The notes beneath the pieces are model-generated. The model worked only from the letters and a program-made list of their open reading frames with translations, had not been told where the DNA came from and ran no database searches. A program made the position numbers and the translations under genes. From Streptomyces jeddahensis (GTDB lineage Bacteria; Actinomycetota; Actinomycetes; Streptomycetales; Streptomycetaceae), in the NCBI RefSeq assembly GCF_001642995.1, contig NZ_LOHS01000164.1:1-64000 (forward strand): 64,000 nt of DNA, read 5' to 3'. The first letter of the stretch is position 1, and each line of letters opens with the position of its first letter. Positions 34,460-43,155 of this stretch are shown here, in pieces.

Positions 34460-35269
34460 TCACTCGGCGCGCTGTCCGACACGCAGGACGCTCAGATAAC
34501 GGCGTGATGCTCGGTCGCCCATCCGCGTGCGGATGCGCTCGGCGATGGCGTCGAGCAGGGGCTCACGGACGTCGCGGTCGAGCCTGCGATACGGCGACAA
34601 CGAGCGAAGATGATCGGCAAAGCCGTCACCGTTGAACCACTGAACGGTTGGATACCAGCGCACGATCGCCTGGCCGAATAATCCTCCGGGATCCTCGACC
34701 AGTCCCCAGCCCTCGTCGGTGGTGCGCACGTCGTCCTCCAGGGGCGGATGACCCCAGTCGGGGTTCCCGGGGCAGAACCGCTCGTGGAGATCGGCGGTCT
34801 CGGCGTACACCTCCGGCTCTCCCGGCCGGCGGACAACGACGTGGCCGAGCAGCGCCATCCAACCTCCGGGAGAGAGCACGTCGTGCGCTCGCTGCCAGCC
34901 AATCGACGGGTCGACCCAGTGCCACGACGACGCAGCCACGAGAACATCGAAGCGTCGACCGCGGTCGTCCCACTCCTCAAACGTCGACGTCTCGACTTCG
35001 ACGTTGCGGAAGGAGGCCATCCGGCGGCGAGCGAGTGCGGCCATGTCCGCGCCCGCCTCGACGGCGGTCACTGAGCATCCGAGCGCTGCCAGCGAACGCG
35101 TCGCCTGACCGGTACCGCAGCCCACCTCCAGCACAGACGACCTTTCGTCCATGCCGGTGACGGCGACAAGGTCCGCGAACAGCTCGTCGGGGTACCCCGG
35201 CCGGACCCGGTCGTAGAGCTCGGGCACCTCGTTGAACACCCGGCCGAGGTCGTGAGGATTCGGGCGCAT
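34460..35269 (-). CDS. Class I SAM-dependent methyltransferase
   Basis: About 269 residues (start ATG 35269, MRPNPHDLG; longer starts at 35290 and 35329 are possible). Motif I is SVLEVGCGTGQATRSLAALG, post-I is VTAVEAGAD, and SSWHWVD and the LSPGGWMALLG strand follow, as in Methyltransf_11/25 small-molecule methyltransferases. Substrate unknown. It is monocistronic in appearance. Confidence 0.85.
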   Translation of the reverse strand: MRPNPHDLGRVFNEVPELYDRVRPGYPDELFADLVAVTGMDERSSVLEVGCGTGQATRSLAALGCSVTAVEAGADMAALARRRMASFRNVEVETSTFEEWDDRGRRFDVLVAASSWHWVDPSIGWQRAHDVLSPGGWMALLGHVVVRRPGEPEVYAETADLHERFCPGNPDWGHPPLEDDVRTTDEGWGLVEDPGGLFGQAIVRWYPTVQWFNGDGFADHLRSLSPYRRLDRDVREPLLDAIAERIRTRMGDRASRRYLSVLRVGQRAE

Positions 35270-35415
35270 CGTCGGGGGGTCATCAGTCACGAGCGCACAA
35301 CCTATGAGGCTCATCCACGGAGACGCCACTGGATTACCGGCAGCCGCCGGCGCGCCGCCGCCGGCAGTTCAGAGAAGCAGGCGTGCTCGCGGACGCATGG
35401 GGTGCCGAAGTCGCC

Positions 35416-35970
35416 CTACACCGCCGCAGCGTCCCCGGCCGACGCCGGCCGCGCGCTCCGGGCGGCCGGCTCACGCTGCGCCGGCGGCACGTCCTTAAGG
35501 TGCTGGGCGGCCTCGGCGGCGGTGTAGGAGGAGGCGAAGGTGAACGCGCGTGGGGACGGCCCGTGCGCCTGCAGGTCCGCCAGCCGCTCCAGGGCCTCGC
35601 CGACGCTCGGGAGATGACCGGCGGGGACCCACCAGAGCACCAGATGCGCCTCGACGTGCCGCTCGAACCATTCGCGTCGCCGCCGCATCACCTCCAGGTG
35701 CCCGCTGCGATAGGTGAAGTCCCACAGGGCCTCCTGGGTCTCCCACACCGTCAGGTTGACGATGACGTCCTCTCCCGCCGGGCGCAGGGCGGTGGCGTCG
35801 GCCGCCCCCTCCTCCACGAGCCGCCACACGAAGCCGGGCGCGCCGTCAGCGGCGGCGTTGACCGGGTCGAGCATCTCGACGAACGGCGCCATGCGCGGGT
35901 CATCGAGGGGGTGGCGAAGCGTGGCGACGTTGAGTTCGGCGAGGTGGGCGCCATGCGCGGATGCGGTCAT
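35416..35970 (-). CDS. DUF3291 protein
   Basis: 184 residues: HLAELNVATLRHPLDDPRMA, VNLTVWETQEALWDFTYRSG and VLWWVPAGHLPSVGEALERL, the DUF3291 signature (a dimeric alpha-beta barrel-type fold). It starts at ATG 35970, 31 bp after the stop of the Cys-rich regulator, so the two form an operon. DUF3291 genes are often paired with ArsR-like regulators; the biochemical role is unknown. Confidence 0.85.
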   Translation of the reverse strand: MTASAHGAHLAELNVATLRHPLDDPRMAPFVEMLDPVNAAADGAPGFVWRLVEEGAADATALRPAGEDVIVNLTVWETQEALWDFTYRSGHLEVMRRRREWFERHVEAHLVLWWVPAGHLPSVGEALERLADLQAHGPSPRAFTFASSYTAAEAAQHLKDVPPAQREPAARSARPASAGDAAAV

Positions 35971-35993
35971 GGCCACATCCCAGCACGGCCCCC

Positions 35994-36024
35994 CTTCTAT
36001 GTCAATCACGATTGTTTTTAGAAG
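35994..36024. promoter_or_regulatory. CTTCTA...TAGAAG inverted repeat
   Basis: Arms CTTCTA and TAGAAG enclose a second pair, CAATC/GATTG. On the minus strand a TTGACA lies inside it, just upstream of the DUF3291 gene and overlapping the end of the regulator gene. The outer arms are the same as at 9838-9869 beside the paralogous regulator. Candidate operator for an internal promoter. Confidence 0.45.
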
Positions 36025-36691
36025 TCTCGACCACCACACAGCACTCGCCCGGCCGGGCGTCCATGCGGGCACGGACGGGACCGTCCGTGCCGAGCAGCCC
36101 CTCCAGCAGCGCGAGATTCATGCCGCAGACGAGCGGCGGGAAGCGTTCGGCGACGGCATGGAAGGGGCAGTTGCGCATACGGACGACCCGCGCACCCGCC
36201 CCGGTCGCCCCCCCGGCGTCTTCGGCGCCTTCCAGGTACGGCTCGTAGCCGCGGGCGGCCAGCATCTCCATGGCCTCTTCGAGCCTGCCGCAAGGCGCCG
36301 CCGAGCCGCGCAGGGCCTCGCCACGGCTCCGCGCGGCCGCCCAGAGCCCGGCGTCCAGCCCGGCCTGCTCGGCGGCCTCAGCGAGCAGCTCGGCGGCGGT
36401 GCGGTAGTCGCGGGCGGGCAGCGACACCGCCCGCTCGGCCCGCGCCCGCGTGTACACCTTGGCGGGACGGCCCGCCCCCGGCCCCGAGCGGCCCGTCAGG
36501 CGGCGGCTGCCGCTCTCCAGCAGCCCGGCCTCGGCCAGCCTGTCGAGATGGTGTGCAGCGAGCGTGCGCGCCACCCCGGCCGCCTCGGCGGCCTCGTTCC
36601 GGCCGACCTCGCGGCCCTGCGCCGCCACGTACTCGTACAGGCGGCGCCGCACCGGATCCTGCAACGCCGCGATCGCGTCGATGTCCTCCAC
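36002..36691 (-). CDS. ArsR-like HTH regulator with C-terminal Cys cluster (paralogue)
   Basis: 229 residues. The winged helix (IAALQDPVRRRLYEYVAAQG, AGVARTLAAHHLDRLAEAG) and GAGRPAKVY linker are followed by a sensor domain with MRNCPFHAVAERF, LVCGMNLALL and GECCVVVE. The cysteine pattern matches the regulator at 9917-10615 (NCPFHA, VCGMNL, CCV). It is upstream of DUF3291. Probably an Fe-S or redox-sensing repressor of the SufR/ArsR type. Confidence 0.85.
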   Translation of the reverse strand: MEDIDAIAALQDPVRRRLYEYVAAQGREVGRNEAAEAAGVARTLAAHHLDRLAEAGLLESGSRRLTGRSGPGAGRPAKVYTRARAERAVSLPARDYRTAAELLAEAAEQAGLDAGLWAAARSRGEALRGSAAPCGRLEEAMEMLAARGYEPYLEGAEDAGGATGAGARVVRMRNCPFHAVAERFPPLVCGMNLALLEGLLGTDGPVRARMDARPGECCVVVETSKNNRD

Positions 36692-37100
36692 CCCACCATT
36701 CTAGGAACAACACAAGTTGGAGATAGAACCGGCAGGACGCGGCCCCCACAAGACATCCCAGCAATGCCCCAGCCGCGCCCTGACCCTCCTCCAAGAACCC
36801 CGCCCAGCGACCCCACAAACCCGGCGACCCCATCGCCCACCACGAAGGCATCTGGCGCCTTCCCCTCGAAGCGCGCCGCGACGACCTCCACACCGTCCCC
36901 GGCTTCATCGACCCAGGCGCCGCCACCTTCCTGGGTCGCCGGCACGTCCCGTATCGACGACGTTCTCGCCCGGCGCCCGTAACGCCGGGCGCAGTCGGGC
37001 GGGCGAGCGCCACGTCGGTCCGCCGCCGCGTCCGTTCAGCGGGCTCAAAGGCTCCAGATGGGCGCCCTTGACCCAAGACCCCAGCAGGTCGCGGTGCCGG
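36692..37100. other. Decayed sequence upstream of the DUF2264 remnant
   Basis: One plus-strand frame at about 36830-36950 reads HHEGIWRLPLEARRDDLHTV then PGFIDPGAATFLGRR, resembling the end of a sugar-active enzyme, but I cannot name the family and it has no start. The rest is uninformative. Confidence 0.3.
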
Positions 37101-37139
37101 GCCCACGATGTCCCGCCCCAGCCGACCACACCAGGGCCG

Positions 37140-37935
37140 GCGTGGCCACCGGCTCCGGCACAACTTCCGCACCATGGGCGGCGACGTGATCGGAGCGGCG
37201 GCCGCCTGGGTCAACATGAACTGGCACGCCTGGACGACTGGTACCGGGGCGGCGGCTGGTACACCGACGGGGGCGGGCAGAAATTCGACTACTACAACGC
37301 CTGGGCACTGCTGTGGGCGCGCATCGCCGGACCCCGTGCCGACACCGCACTCGTGGCGACGCACCGTGCCCGCCTGCGCGAGTTCCTCGACGTCCACCAG
37401 TACTTCTTCGGCTCCGACGGCGCACCCGTCCACCAGGGCCGCTCCCTGACCTACCGCTTCGCCACCACCGCTCCCCTGTGGGCAGGCGCCCTCGCCGAGG
37501 CCACCCCGCTGCCGCCGGGCCGCACCCGCCGCCTGGCCTCGGGCGCCCTGAAGCACTTCGCCGACCGCTGAGTGCCCGACGAGCAGGGGCTTTTGAGCCT
37601 GGGCTGGTACCGGTCCTTTCTCCCCGTCGCCCAGGCCTACTCCGGACCGGCATCCCCGTACTGGGCCAGCAAGGCGTTCCTCGGCCTGCTGCTCCCCGCC
37701 GACCACGCGGTGTGGACAGCGCCCGAGGAACCCGGCCCCGTCGAGACCGCGGACCGCTGTCTGGCCCTGCCCGCCCCCGGCTGGCTGCTGCACTCCACGG
37801 CCGCCGACGGGATCGTACGGCTGGTCAACCACGGCAGCGGCCGACTGCCGCCCCCGCCTACCCCTCCGCAGGACAGCCCGCACTACACCAGGTTCGCGTA
37901 CTCCACCGCGGCCGCACCGGAGACCCCGCCTGATG
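37140..37935 (+). pseudogene. DUF2264 protein remnant with in-frame TGA
   Basis: The sequence RLDDWYRGGGWYTDGGGQKF, then FDVHQYFFGSDG-type residues (LDVHQYFFGSDGAPVHQGR), ATPLPPGRTRRLASGALKHF and, after a TGA at 37569-37571, DEQGLLSLGWYRSFLPV and GPASPYWASKAFLGLLLPAD belongs to DUF2264 (a sugar-related alpha/alpha-barrel family of about 600 residues). The TGA replaces the Gly codon expected there. A frameshift near 37220 precedes DDWYRG. The N-terminal third is absent. The 3' end runs in frame into the LivHM permease frame. Confidence 0.75.
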
Positions 37936-39632
37936 ACGAGTCGCCCGGTCCTGACAACCACATAGCGCTGCTGGGTTCGTCCGGACCCTCCCGCCGGGGC
38001 CGCATCCACCCGCTGTATGTCCACGGCCGTCAAGCGGCGTCGTGGCACACACCTCTCGCCGGGCTGGTGATCGCCGTCGCGCTCGCCCTCGGGGCCCTGT
38101 ACCGGTGGACCCGGTTCGGGCTCGCCACCCGCGCCGCCTCGGAGAACGAACAGGCGGCCCTGCTGGCCGGTCTGTCGCCCAACAGCGTCTCCCTCGCCAA
38201 CACCCTGCTGTCCGCGCTGATCGCGGGGCTGCTCGGGGTCCTGGCCGCGCCCATCGTCCAGGTCGACTCCGTCACGCTCCCGCTGCAGGTCGTCCCGGCC
38301 CTGGCGGCGGCTCTCTTCGCCGGCTTCACCTCACTGTGGATCGCCTGCAGCGCCGGCATCCTCATCGGCGTCATGCAGTCGGTCGTCTACTACCTGTCCA
38401 CCCAGAGCTGGTTCCCGACCGACAACGGCAACGCCATGCCCGGACTCCAGCAGCTGCTGATCTTCATCCTGATGATCATCGCGCTCTACGTGAAGGGGGC
38501 GGGCCTGCCGCGCCGTGGTGAACTCGTCGAGCAGCGGCTGCCCGCCGTACCGCTGCCGGACCGACTGCTACGACCGGCCGTACTGGCCACCGCTGCCGCC
38601 GCCCTCGCCCTGATCGTGCTGCCGTTCGACTTCCGCCAGGCGCTGACGAACTCGCTGATCGGCGCGATCATCGTCCTCTCGTACGTCGTCATCACCGGCT
38701 ACGTGGGACAGATCTCCGTGATGCAGCTCGCGCTCTCCGGCACCGCCGGTTTCGTCCTGTCCCACCTGGCGACAGGACTGCACATCCCCTTCCCCTTCAA
38801 CGCCCTCGGCGCGACCCTCCTGGCCACCCTGCTCGGTGTGGCGGCCGGCATCTCCGCCCTGCGGGTCCGCGGCGTGAGCCTGGCCGTCGTCACGCTGGCC
38901 GCCGCGCTCGCGATGGAACAGGCCCTGTTCACCAACACCTCCTTCGGCGGCACCGCCGGAGTGACCGTGCTCCCTCCCCGCCTGTTCGGGGTGGACCTCG
39001 GTCCGGGGGCGGCCTTCCGCGGCCTGGACGGCAACGAACCCAGCCCCCTCTTCGGCTTCCTCGTCCTGTCCGTCGCCGTCGCCCTGGGGCTGTACGTGGC
39101 CAACCTCAGACGCACCGGGCTGGGGCGGCGCATGCTCGCCGTCCGCTCCAACGAGCGCGCGGCCGCGGCGGCAGGCGTCAACGTGCGGGGGGTGAAGATC
39201 GCGGCGTTCGCCGTCAGCTCTTTCATCGCCAGCGCCGCGGGGACCCTGTACGGCTACAACTTCGGCTCCGTCAGCGCGGTCCGGTTCACCGCGCTGGCCG
39301 CACTCGGCCTCATCGGCTTCGCGTACATCGGCGGCATCACGATGGTCTCCGGAGCCGTCATCGCCGGCCTGATGTCCACCGAGGCACTCATCCCGCACGC
39401 CCTGGACAAGTGGTTCGGCATCAAGGGGAGCTGGGCCCTGCTCTTCGGCGGCATCTCCCTGATCGTGACGCTGATCGCGAACCCGGACGGCATCGCGGGC
39501 GCCAACCACCGCCGCAAGAAGGCCAAAACAGCCGCCCGCGCGGCGAAAACCGCCCAGGCCCTCGCCGAAAACGCCACGTCGGACACCGCCGGGGCCGAAA
39601 CGGCGCCCGCCCCCGAGGAGGTCGCACGATGA
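37572..39632 (+). CDS. Chimeric ORF: DUF2264 tail fused to 5'-truncated LivH-LivM permease
   Basis: GTG 37572 opens a 686-codon frame. The first about 120 codons are the DUF2264 tail. From about codon 155 (38034) the protein is a branched-chain-amino-acid-type permease: LAGLVIAVALALGALYRWTR, FGLATRAASENEQAALLAGL (end of LivH), then a full LivM half (VITGYVGQISVMQLALSGT, LRRTGLGRRMLAVRSNERAA). Natural LivHM fusions are about 850-900 residues, so the first about 150-200 LivH residues are missing. The stop overlaps livG (ATGA). The transporter is probably broken, unless the remaining helices suffice. Confidence 0.8.
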   Translation: MPDEQGLLSLGWYRSFLPVAQAYSGPASPYWASKAFLGLLLPADHAVWTAPEEPGPVETADRCLALPAPGWLLHSTAADGIVRLVNHGSGRLPPPPTPPQDSPHYTRFAYSTAAAPETPPDDESPGPDNHIALLGSSGPSRRGRIHPLYVHGRQAASWHTPLAGLVIAVALALGALYRWTRFGLATRAASENEQAALLAGLSPNSVSLANTLLSALIAGLLGVLAAPIVQVDSVTLPLQVVPALAAALFAGFTSLWIACSAGILIGVMQSVVYYLSTQSWFPTDNGNAMPGLQQLLIFILMIIALYVKGAGLPRRGELVEQRLPAVPLPDRLLRPAVLATAAAALALIVLPFDFRQALTNSLIGAIIVLSYVVITGYVGQISVMQLALSGTAGFVLSHLATGLHIPFPFNALGATLLATLLGVAAGISALRVRGVSLAVVTLAAALAMEQALFTNTSFGGTAGVTVLPPRLFGVDLGPGAAFRGLDGNEPSPLFGFLVLSVAVALGLYVANLRRTGLGRRMLAVRSNERAAAAAGVNVRGVKIAAFAVSSFIASAAGTLYGYNFGSVSAVRFTALAALGLIGFAYIGGITMVSGAVIAGLMSTEALIPHALDKWFGIKGSWALLFGGISLIVTLIANPDGIAGANHRRKKAKTAARAAKTAQALAENATSDTAGAETAPAPEEVAR

Positions 39633-40465
39633 GCATGTTCAAGGTCCGTTCGCTGGGCGTCAGTTACGGCGGCGTCCACGCACTCAGCGACGTCACCCTG
39701 GATGTCGCCGAAGGCCAACTGGTGGGACTGATCGGCCCCAACGGCGCGGGCAAGACCACCTTCGTGGACGCGGTCAGCGGACTGGTCGGCGCCCGGGGCC
39801 GGGTGGAACTGGACGGCGAGGACCTGACCGGCATGCCACCGCATGCCCGGGCCCGCCGAGGTCTCGCCCGCACCTTCCAGAGCAGCGAACTCTTCGAGGA
39901 CCTCACGGTGACGGAGAACCTGCGCGTGACGGCGGAACACCCGAGCTGGGTCAGGGTGTTCGGCGAGACCTTCGGCCGCCGTACACCGCCGCCCTCCGCC
40001 GTCGCCGATGCCCTCACCACTCTGGGCCTGCAGGATTTCGCCGACGCATCCCCGGGCGAGCTGTCCCAGGGACAGCGCAAACTCGTCGGCGTGGCCCGGG
40101 CGCTGGCCGCCCGCCCCCGCATCATCTGCCTCGACGAGCCCGCCGCCGGCCTGGACACCGCGGAGAGCGCCGAACTCGGCCGCCGCCTGCGTGCCGTCGC
40201 CGACGCCGGTACCGCACTGCTCCTCATCGACCACGACATGGGCCTGGTGATGGGCATCTGCGACCAGCTGGTCGTCCTGGAGTTCGGCAAGGTGATCGCG
40301 GCGGGACCCCCGAGCCAGGTCCGCGACGACCCCGCCGTCATCACCGCCTATCTCGGCGCGTCCGCCGTCCAGCCCGCCGACGCACCCGTACACGACGGCG
40401 GCACTCCTTCCTCCCTCACCACCGGCCGGCCCGGGGTCCCCAGCAGCGCACCGGAGACATCATGA
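39629..40465 (+). CDS. livG: Branched-chain amino acid-type ABC ATPase LivG
   Basis: 278 residues: Walker A GPNGAGKTTF, signature LSQGQRKLVGVARAL, Walker B IICLDEPAAGLD and H-loop IDHDMGLVM, all typical of LivG. The C-terminus has a variable tail. It overlaps the permease upstream and livF downstream (ATGA each). No substrate-binding protein gene (livK) is in the window, in line with loss of the 5' part of the locus. Confidence 0.9.
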   Translation: MSMFKVRSLGVSYGGVHALSDVTLDVAEGQLVGLIGPNGAGKTTFVDAVSGLVGARGRVELDGEDLTGMPPHARARRGLARTFQSSELFEDLTVTENLRVTAEHPSWVRVFGETFGRRTPPPSAVADALTTLGLQDFADASPGELSQGQRKLVGVARALAARPRIICLDEPAAGLDTAESAELGRRLRAVADAGTALLLIDHDMGLVMGICDQLVVLEFGKVIAAGPPSQVRDDPAVITAYLGASAVQPADAPVHDGGTPSSLTTGRPGVPSSAPETS

Positions 40466-41172
40466 GCACACCCGTCCTGGAAGTGGCCGGACTCACCGCC
40501 GGCTACGACGGAGCCCCCGTCGTCCGCGACCTCGGCATCACCGTCGGCGCAGGCGAGGTCGTCGCCCTGCTGGGCGCCAACGGCGCGGGCAAGACCACGA
40601 CGCTCAAGGCCGTCTCCGGGCTGCTGCGTCCCTCCGCCGGCACCATCACCTTCACCGGAACCCTCTTGGACCAGGTGCCGGCGGCGGCCCGCGCGCGACG
40701 GGGCATCGCACACGTCCCGGAAGGCAGGGGCATCTTCTCCGGACTGACCGTGGCGGAACACCTGCGGCTGCGACACCGGGGAGAACGGCTCGACGAGGAG
40801 GCGGCGTACGCCTACTTCCCGGTATTGACCCGCCTGCGGGACCGCAAGGCCGGACTGCTGTCCGGCGGAGAACAGCAGATGCTCGCTCTCGGACGGGCCC
40901 TGGCCCGTCGCCCCAAGCTGCTGCTGCTCGACGAACTCAGTCTCGGCCTCGCCCCGGTCATCGTCGAGGAACTGCTGCCCGTCGTCCGGCGCTTCGCCGA
41001 CGATTCCGGCTGCGGGGTGCTGCTCGTCGAGCAGCACGTCGGCCTCGCCCTGGAAGTCGCCGACCGCGGCTGCGTCCTGTCCCACGGCGAACTCACCGTG
41101 CAGGCCACGGCCCGGGAATTGAGAGCGGACCGGTCCCGGATCGTGGCCGGTTACCTGGGCGAAAGTTCCTGA
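40462..41172 (+). CDS. livF: Branched-chain amino acid-type ABC ATPase LivF
   Basis: 236 residues: Walker A GANGAGKTTTLKAVSGLL, LivF-type IAHVPEGRGIFSGLTVAEHL, signature LSGGEQQMLALGRALA and Walker B LLLLDELSLGLAP. Second ATPase of the Liv-type importer. It ends 53 bp before the alpha/beta hydrolase, which may belong to the same transcript (substrate processing). Confidence 0.92.
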   Translation: MSTPVLEVAGLTAGYDGAPVVRDLGITVGAGEVVALLGANGAGKTTTLKAVSGLLRPSAGTITFTGTLLDQVPAAARARRGIAHVPEGRGIFSGLTVAEHLRLRHRGERLDEEAAYAYFPVLTRLRDRKAGLLSGGEQQMLALGRALARRPKLLLLDELSLGLAPVIVEELLPVVRRFADDSGCGVLLVEQHVGLALEVADRGCVLSHGELTVQATARELRADRSRIVAGYLGESS

Positions 41173-41225
41173 CCGCCCCACCGGCACGGACCACGCCTAT
41201 CCACTCACCCTCTCCCAGGAGAATC

Positions 41226-42083
41226 ATGTTCACTTTCGACAGCGGCAAGGACGGCGTACGCATCCGCGTGCACGGGTGGCAGCCCGCCGGAACGCCGCGC
41301 GGCGTGGTGCAGATCTCGCACGGCATGGGCGAACACGCCGGCCGATACGCCGCGCTCGCCGAGGCGCTGACGGCCCGGGGCTTCGCCGTGTACGCCAACG
41401 ACCACCGGGGACACGGGCTCAGCAGGCATGCCGCCCCCGGCCATCTCGGCGAGGACGGCTGGAACAGCCTCGTTGATGATCTGGTGACACTCTCCGAGAC
41501 CATCCGGGAGCGGCACCCCGGCTTGCCCCTGGTGCTGCTCGGTCACAGCCTCGGCTCCTTCGCCGCGCAGCAGTACGTACTGCACCACTCCCACCTGATC
41601 GACGCCCTGGGTCTGGCCGGCACCACCGCGGTCGACGTGATGATCGCCAACCAGGCGGCCGACACCGGGGACCCGCTCGTCGCCCTCAACAAAGGCTTCG
41701 AGCCCGCTCGGACGCTGTTCGACTGGCTCAGCCGTGACCCCGAAGCCGTCGACGCCTACCTCGCGGACCCACTCTGCGGCTCCAGCCTCGACGCCGAGGG
41801 AATGCGGCAGGTCGCCGTCGCCTCTGCAGCACTCGCGCAGCCCCGGGGCATCCCAGCACACCTGCCTGTCTACGTCCTGGTCGGCGACCGGGACCCGCTC
41901 AACGCCGGGCTCACGCTGAGCGACCTGCTCGTCGACCGCTACCGGCAGGCCGGCCTCACCGACATCACCTACCGCATCTACCCCGAAGCGCGGCACGAGC
42001 TGTTCAACGAGACCAACCGCACCGAAGTCGAGGACGACCTGCTGGCCTGGCTGGAGCGGGTACTCGCTCACCAAACCCACTGA
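41226..42083 (+). CDS. Alpha/beta hydrolase (monoacylglycerol-lipase-like)
   Basis: 285 residues. The oxyanion region is VQISHGMGEHAGRYAALAEA, the nucleophile elbow GHSLGS (Ser about 107), and the catalytic Asp (VLVGDRDPLN) and His (EARHELFNE) are in order. This is the Hydrolase_4 (lysophospholipase/monoglyceride lipase) type. It follows livF with AGGAGA before ATG 41226. It probably acts on an ester imported by the neighbouring transporter; inferred. Confidence 0.9.
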   Translation: MFTFDSGKDGVRIRVHGWQPAGTPRGVVQISHGMGEHAGRYAALAEALTARGFAVYANDHRGHGLSRHAAPGHLGEDGWNSLVDDLVTLSETIRERHPGLPLVLLGHSLGSFAAQQYVLHHSHLIDALGLAGTTAVDVMIANQAADTGDPLVALNKGFEPARTLFDWLSRDPEAVDAYLADPLCGSSLDAEGMRQVAVASAALAQPRGIPAHLPVYVLVGDRDPLNAGLTLSDLLVDRYRQAGLTDITYRIYPEARHELFNETNRTEVEDDLLAWLERVLAHQTH

Positions 42084-42144
42084 CCAGCGGGGCCAGCTCA
42101 CGCTGTCGAAGCCACACCCTGGCCGTCCTGCGCCTGCAAGTGTC

Positions 42145-43068
42145 CTAGGGCACCAGGACGACCTTCCCCTGATTGGCCCGGCCCTCGATCGTCGCGTGCG
42201 CTCGTGCCGCGTCTGCAAGGGCGAACTCCGCGTGGACCGTGGGTCGCAGGGCACCCTCACCGAACAGCCTCCACAGCTCCTTGATCCACCCTTCATACCG
42301 CTGTGGCTGGGTCCGGGCGACGATCGCCACCTGGAACCCGGTGGCTGACTTGCCGCCCACGAGGAGGTCGTACGCCTCGATGGTGCCGCCGCCCGAGCTG
42401 TACGCGACCAGCCGTCCACCAGGCGCGAGCGCCTTGACGGCGGGCGTGAGCAGTTCGCCGCCGACCGCGTCAAGCACGATATCGACCGGATCGCCCCAGC
42501 TGTCTTGTCCGTATGTCACCACGGCATCGGCACCGAGGGAGCGCACGAAGTCCGCCTTGGCAGGGTCGCCCACGGCGGCGACGACGCGTGAGGCACCCCT
42601 TAACCGAGCGATCTGCAGGGCGAGATGGCCGACCCCGCTCGCCGCCGCGGTGACGAGAACCGACTCGCCCTTCTCCGGGCGCGCGGCCTCCAAAGCGCCG
42701 AGGGCCACCACACCGCTGCGGACCAGGGCGACGGCGTCCCTGGCGGTGGCGCCCGCCGGGATCGGTGAAGCCATCGCAGTGTGCAGCAGCGCGTACTCCG
42801 CATACCCATGCCCGAAGCAGAGGCCGGTGACCCGGTCACCCGGCGCGTATCCGCTCACGCCTTCGCCGACGCGCACCACTTCACCGGCCAGCTCGCCGCC
42901 GAGCGGGGTGGGCTGCGCACCTTCGCGCACTTTGCGTACGACGGGGAGCGTGACGCCGATCGCCTCGGTCCTGACGAGCAGTTCACCGGCTCCGGGCTCC
43001 GGGACGGGGACCTCTTCCTGGAACAGAGTTTCGGGTCCGCCGATGCGTTCATACCGTATGCGCCGCAT
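42145..43068 (-). CDS. Zn-independent quinone oxidoreductase (MDR family)
   Basis: 307 residues. The GroES-like domain has YERIGGPETLFQEEVPVPEP and GYAPGDRVTGLCFGHGYAEY; the Rossmann domain has VLVTAAASGVGHLALQIARL and ADAVVTYGQDSW. It lacks the zinc cysteines of alcohol dehydrogenases, so it is a QOR/crotonyl-reductase-like NADPH enzyme. It is divergent from the MarR regulator with a palindrome between them, so probably electrophile- or quinone-induced. Confidence 0.9.
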   Translation of the reverse strand: MRRIRYERIGGPETLFQEEVPVPEPGAGELLVRTEAIGVTLPVVRKVREGAQPTPLGGELAGEVVRVGEGVSGYAPGDRVTGLCFGHGYAEYALLHTAMASPIPAGATARDAVALVRSGVVALGALEAARPEKGESVLVTAAASGVGHLALQIARLRGASRVVAAVGDPAKADFVRSLGADAVVTYGQDSWGDPVDIVLDAVGGELLTPAVKALAPGGRLVAYSSGGGTIEAYDLLVGGKSATGFQVAIVARTQPQRYEGWIKELWRLFGEGALRPTVHAEFALADAARAHATIEGRANQGKVVLVP

Positions 43069-43108
43069 GCGCGATCGCCTCCCGACTCCCTTGGGATTCG
43101 CTGGACTT

Positions 43109-43135
43109 CCCAACGATATTGAGGAGATCATTGGG
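43109..43135. promoter_or_regulatory. Candidate MarR operator
   Basis: Imperfect palindrome CCCAACGAT (43109-43117) and ATCATTGGG (43127-43135), 8 of 9 positions symmetric, in the 87-bp divergent region between the oxidoreductase and the MarR gene. TTGGGG/CCAAC half-sites are repeated nearby. Confidence 0.55.
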
Positions 43136-43155
43136 GAGTCCAACGTTTTCTCGGT

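Noticed and set aside
37569..37571. In-frame TGA in the DUF2264 gene as a recoding (selenocysteine) site
   Set aside because: The replaced residue is a Gly in relatives, a frameshift lies upstream, and no SECIS-like hairpin was apparent; a nonsense mutation in a decaying gene is simpler. The same holds for the TGA at 6696 in the pyrE fragment.
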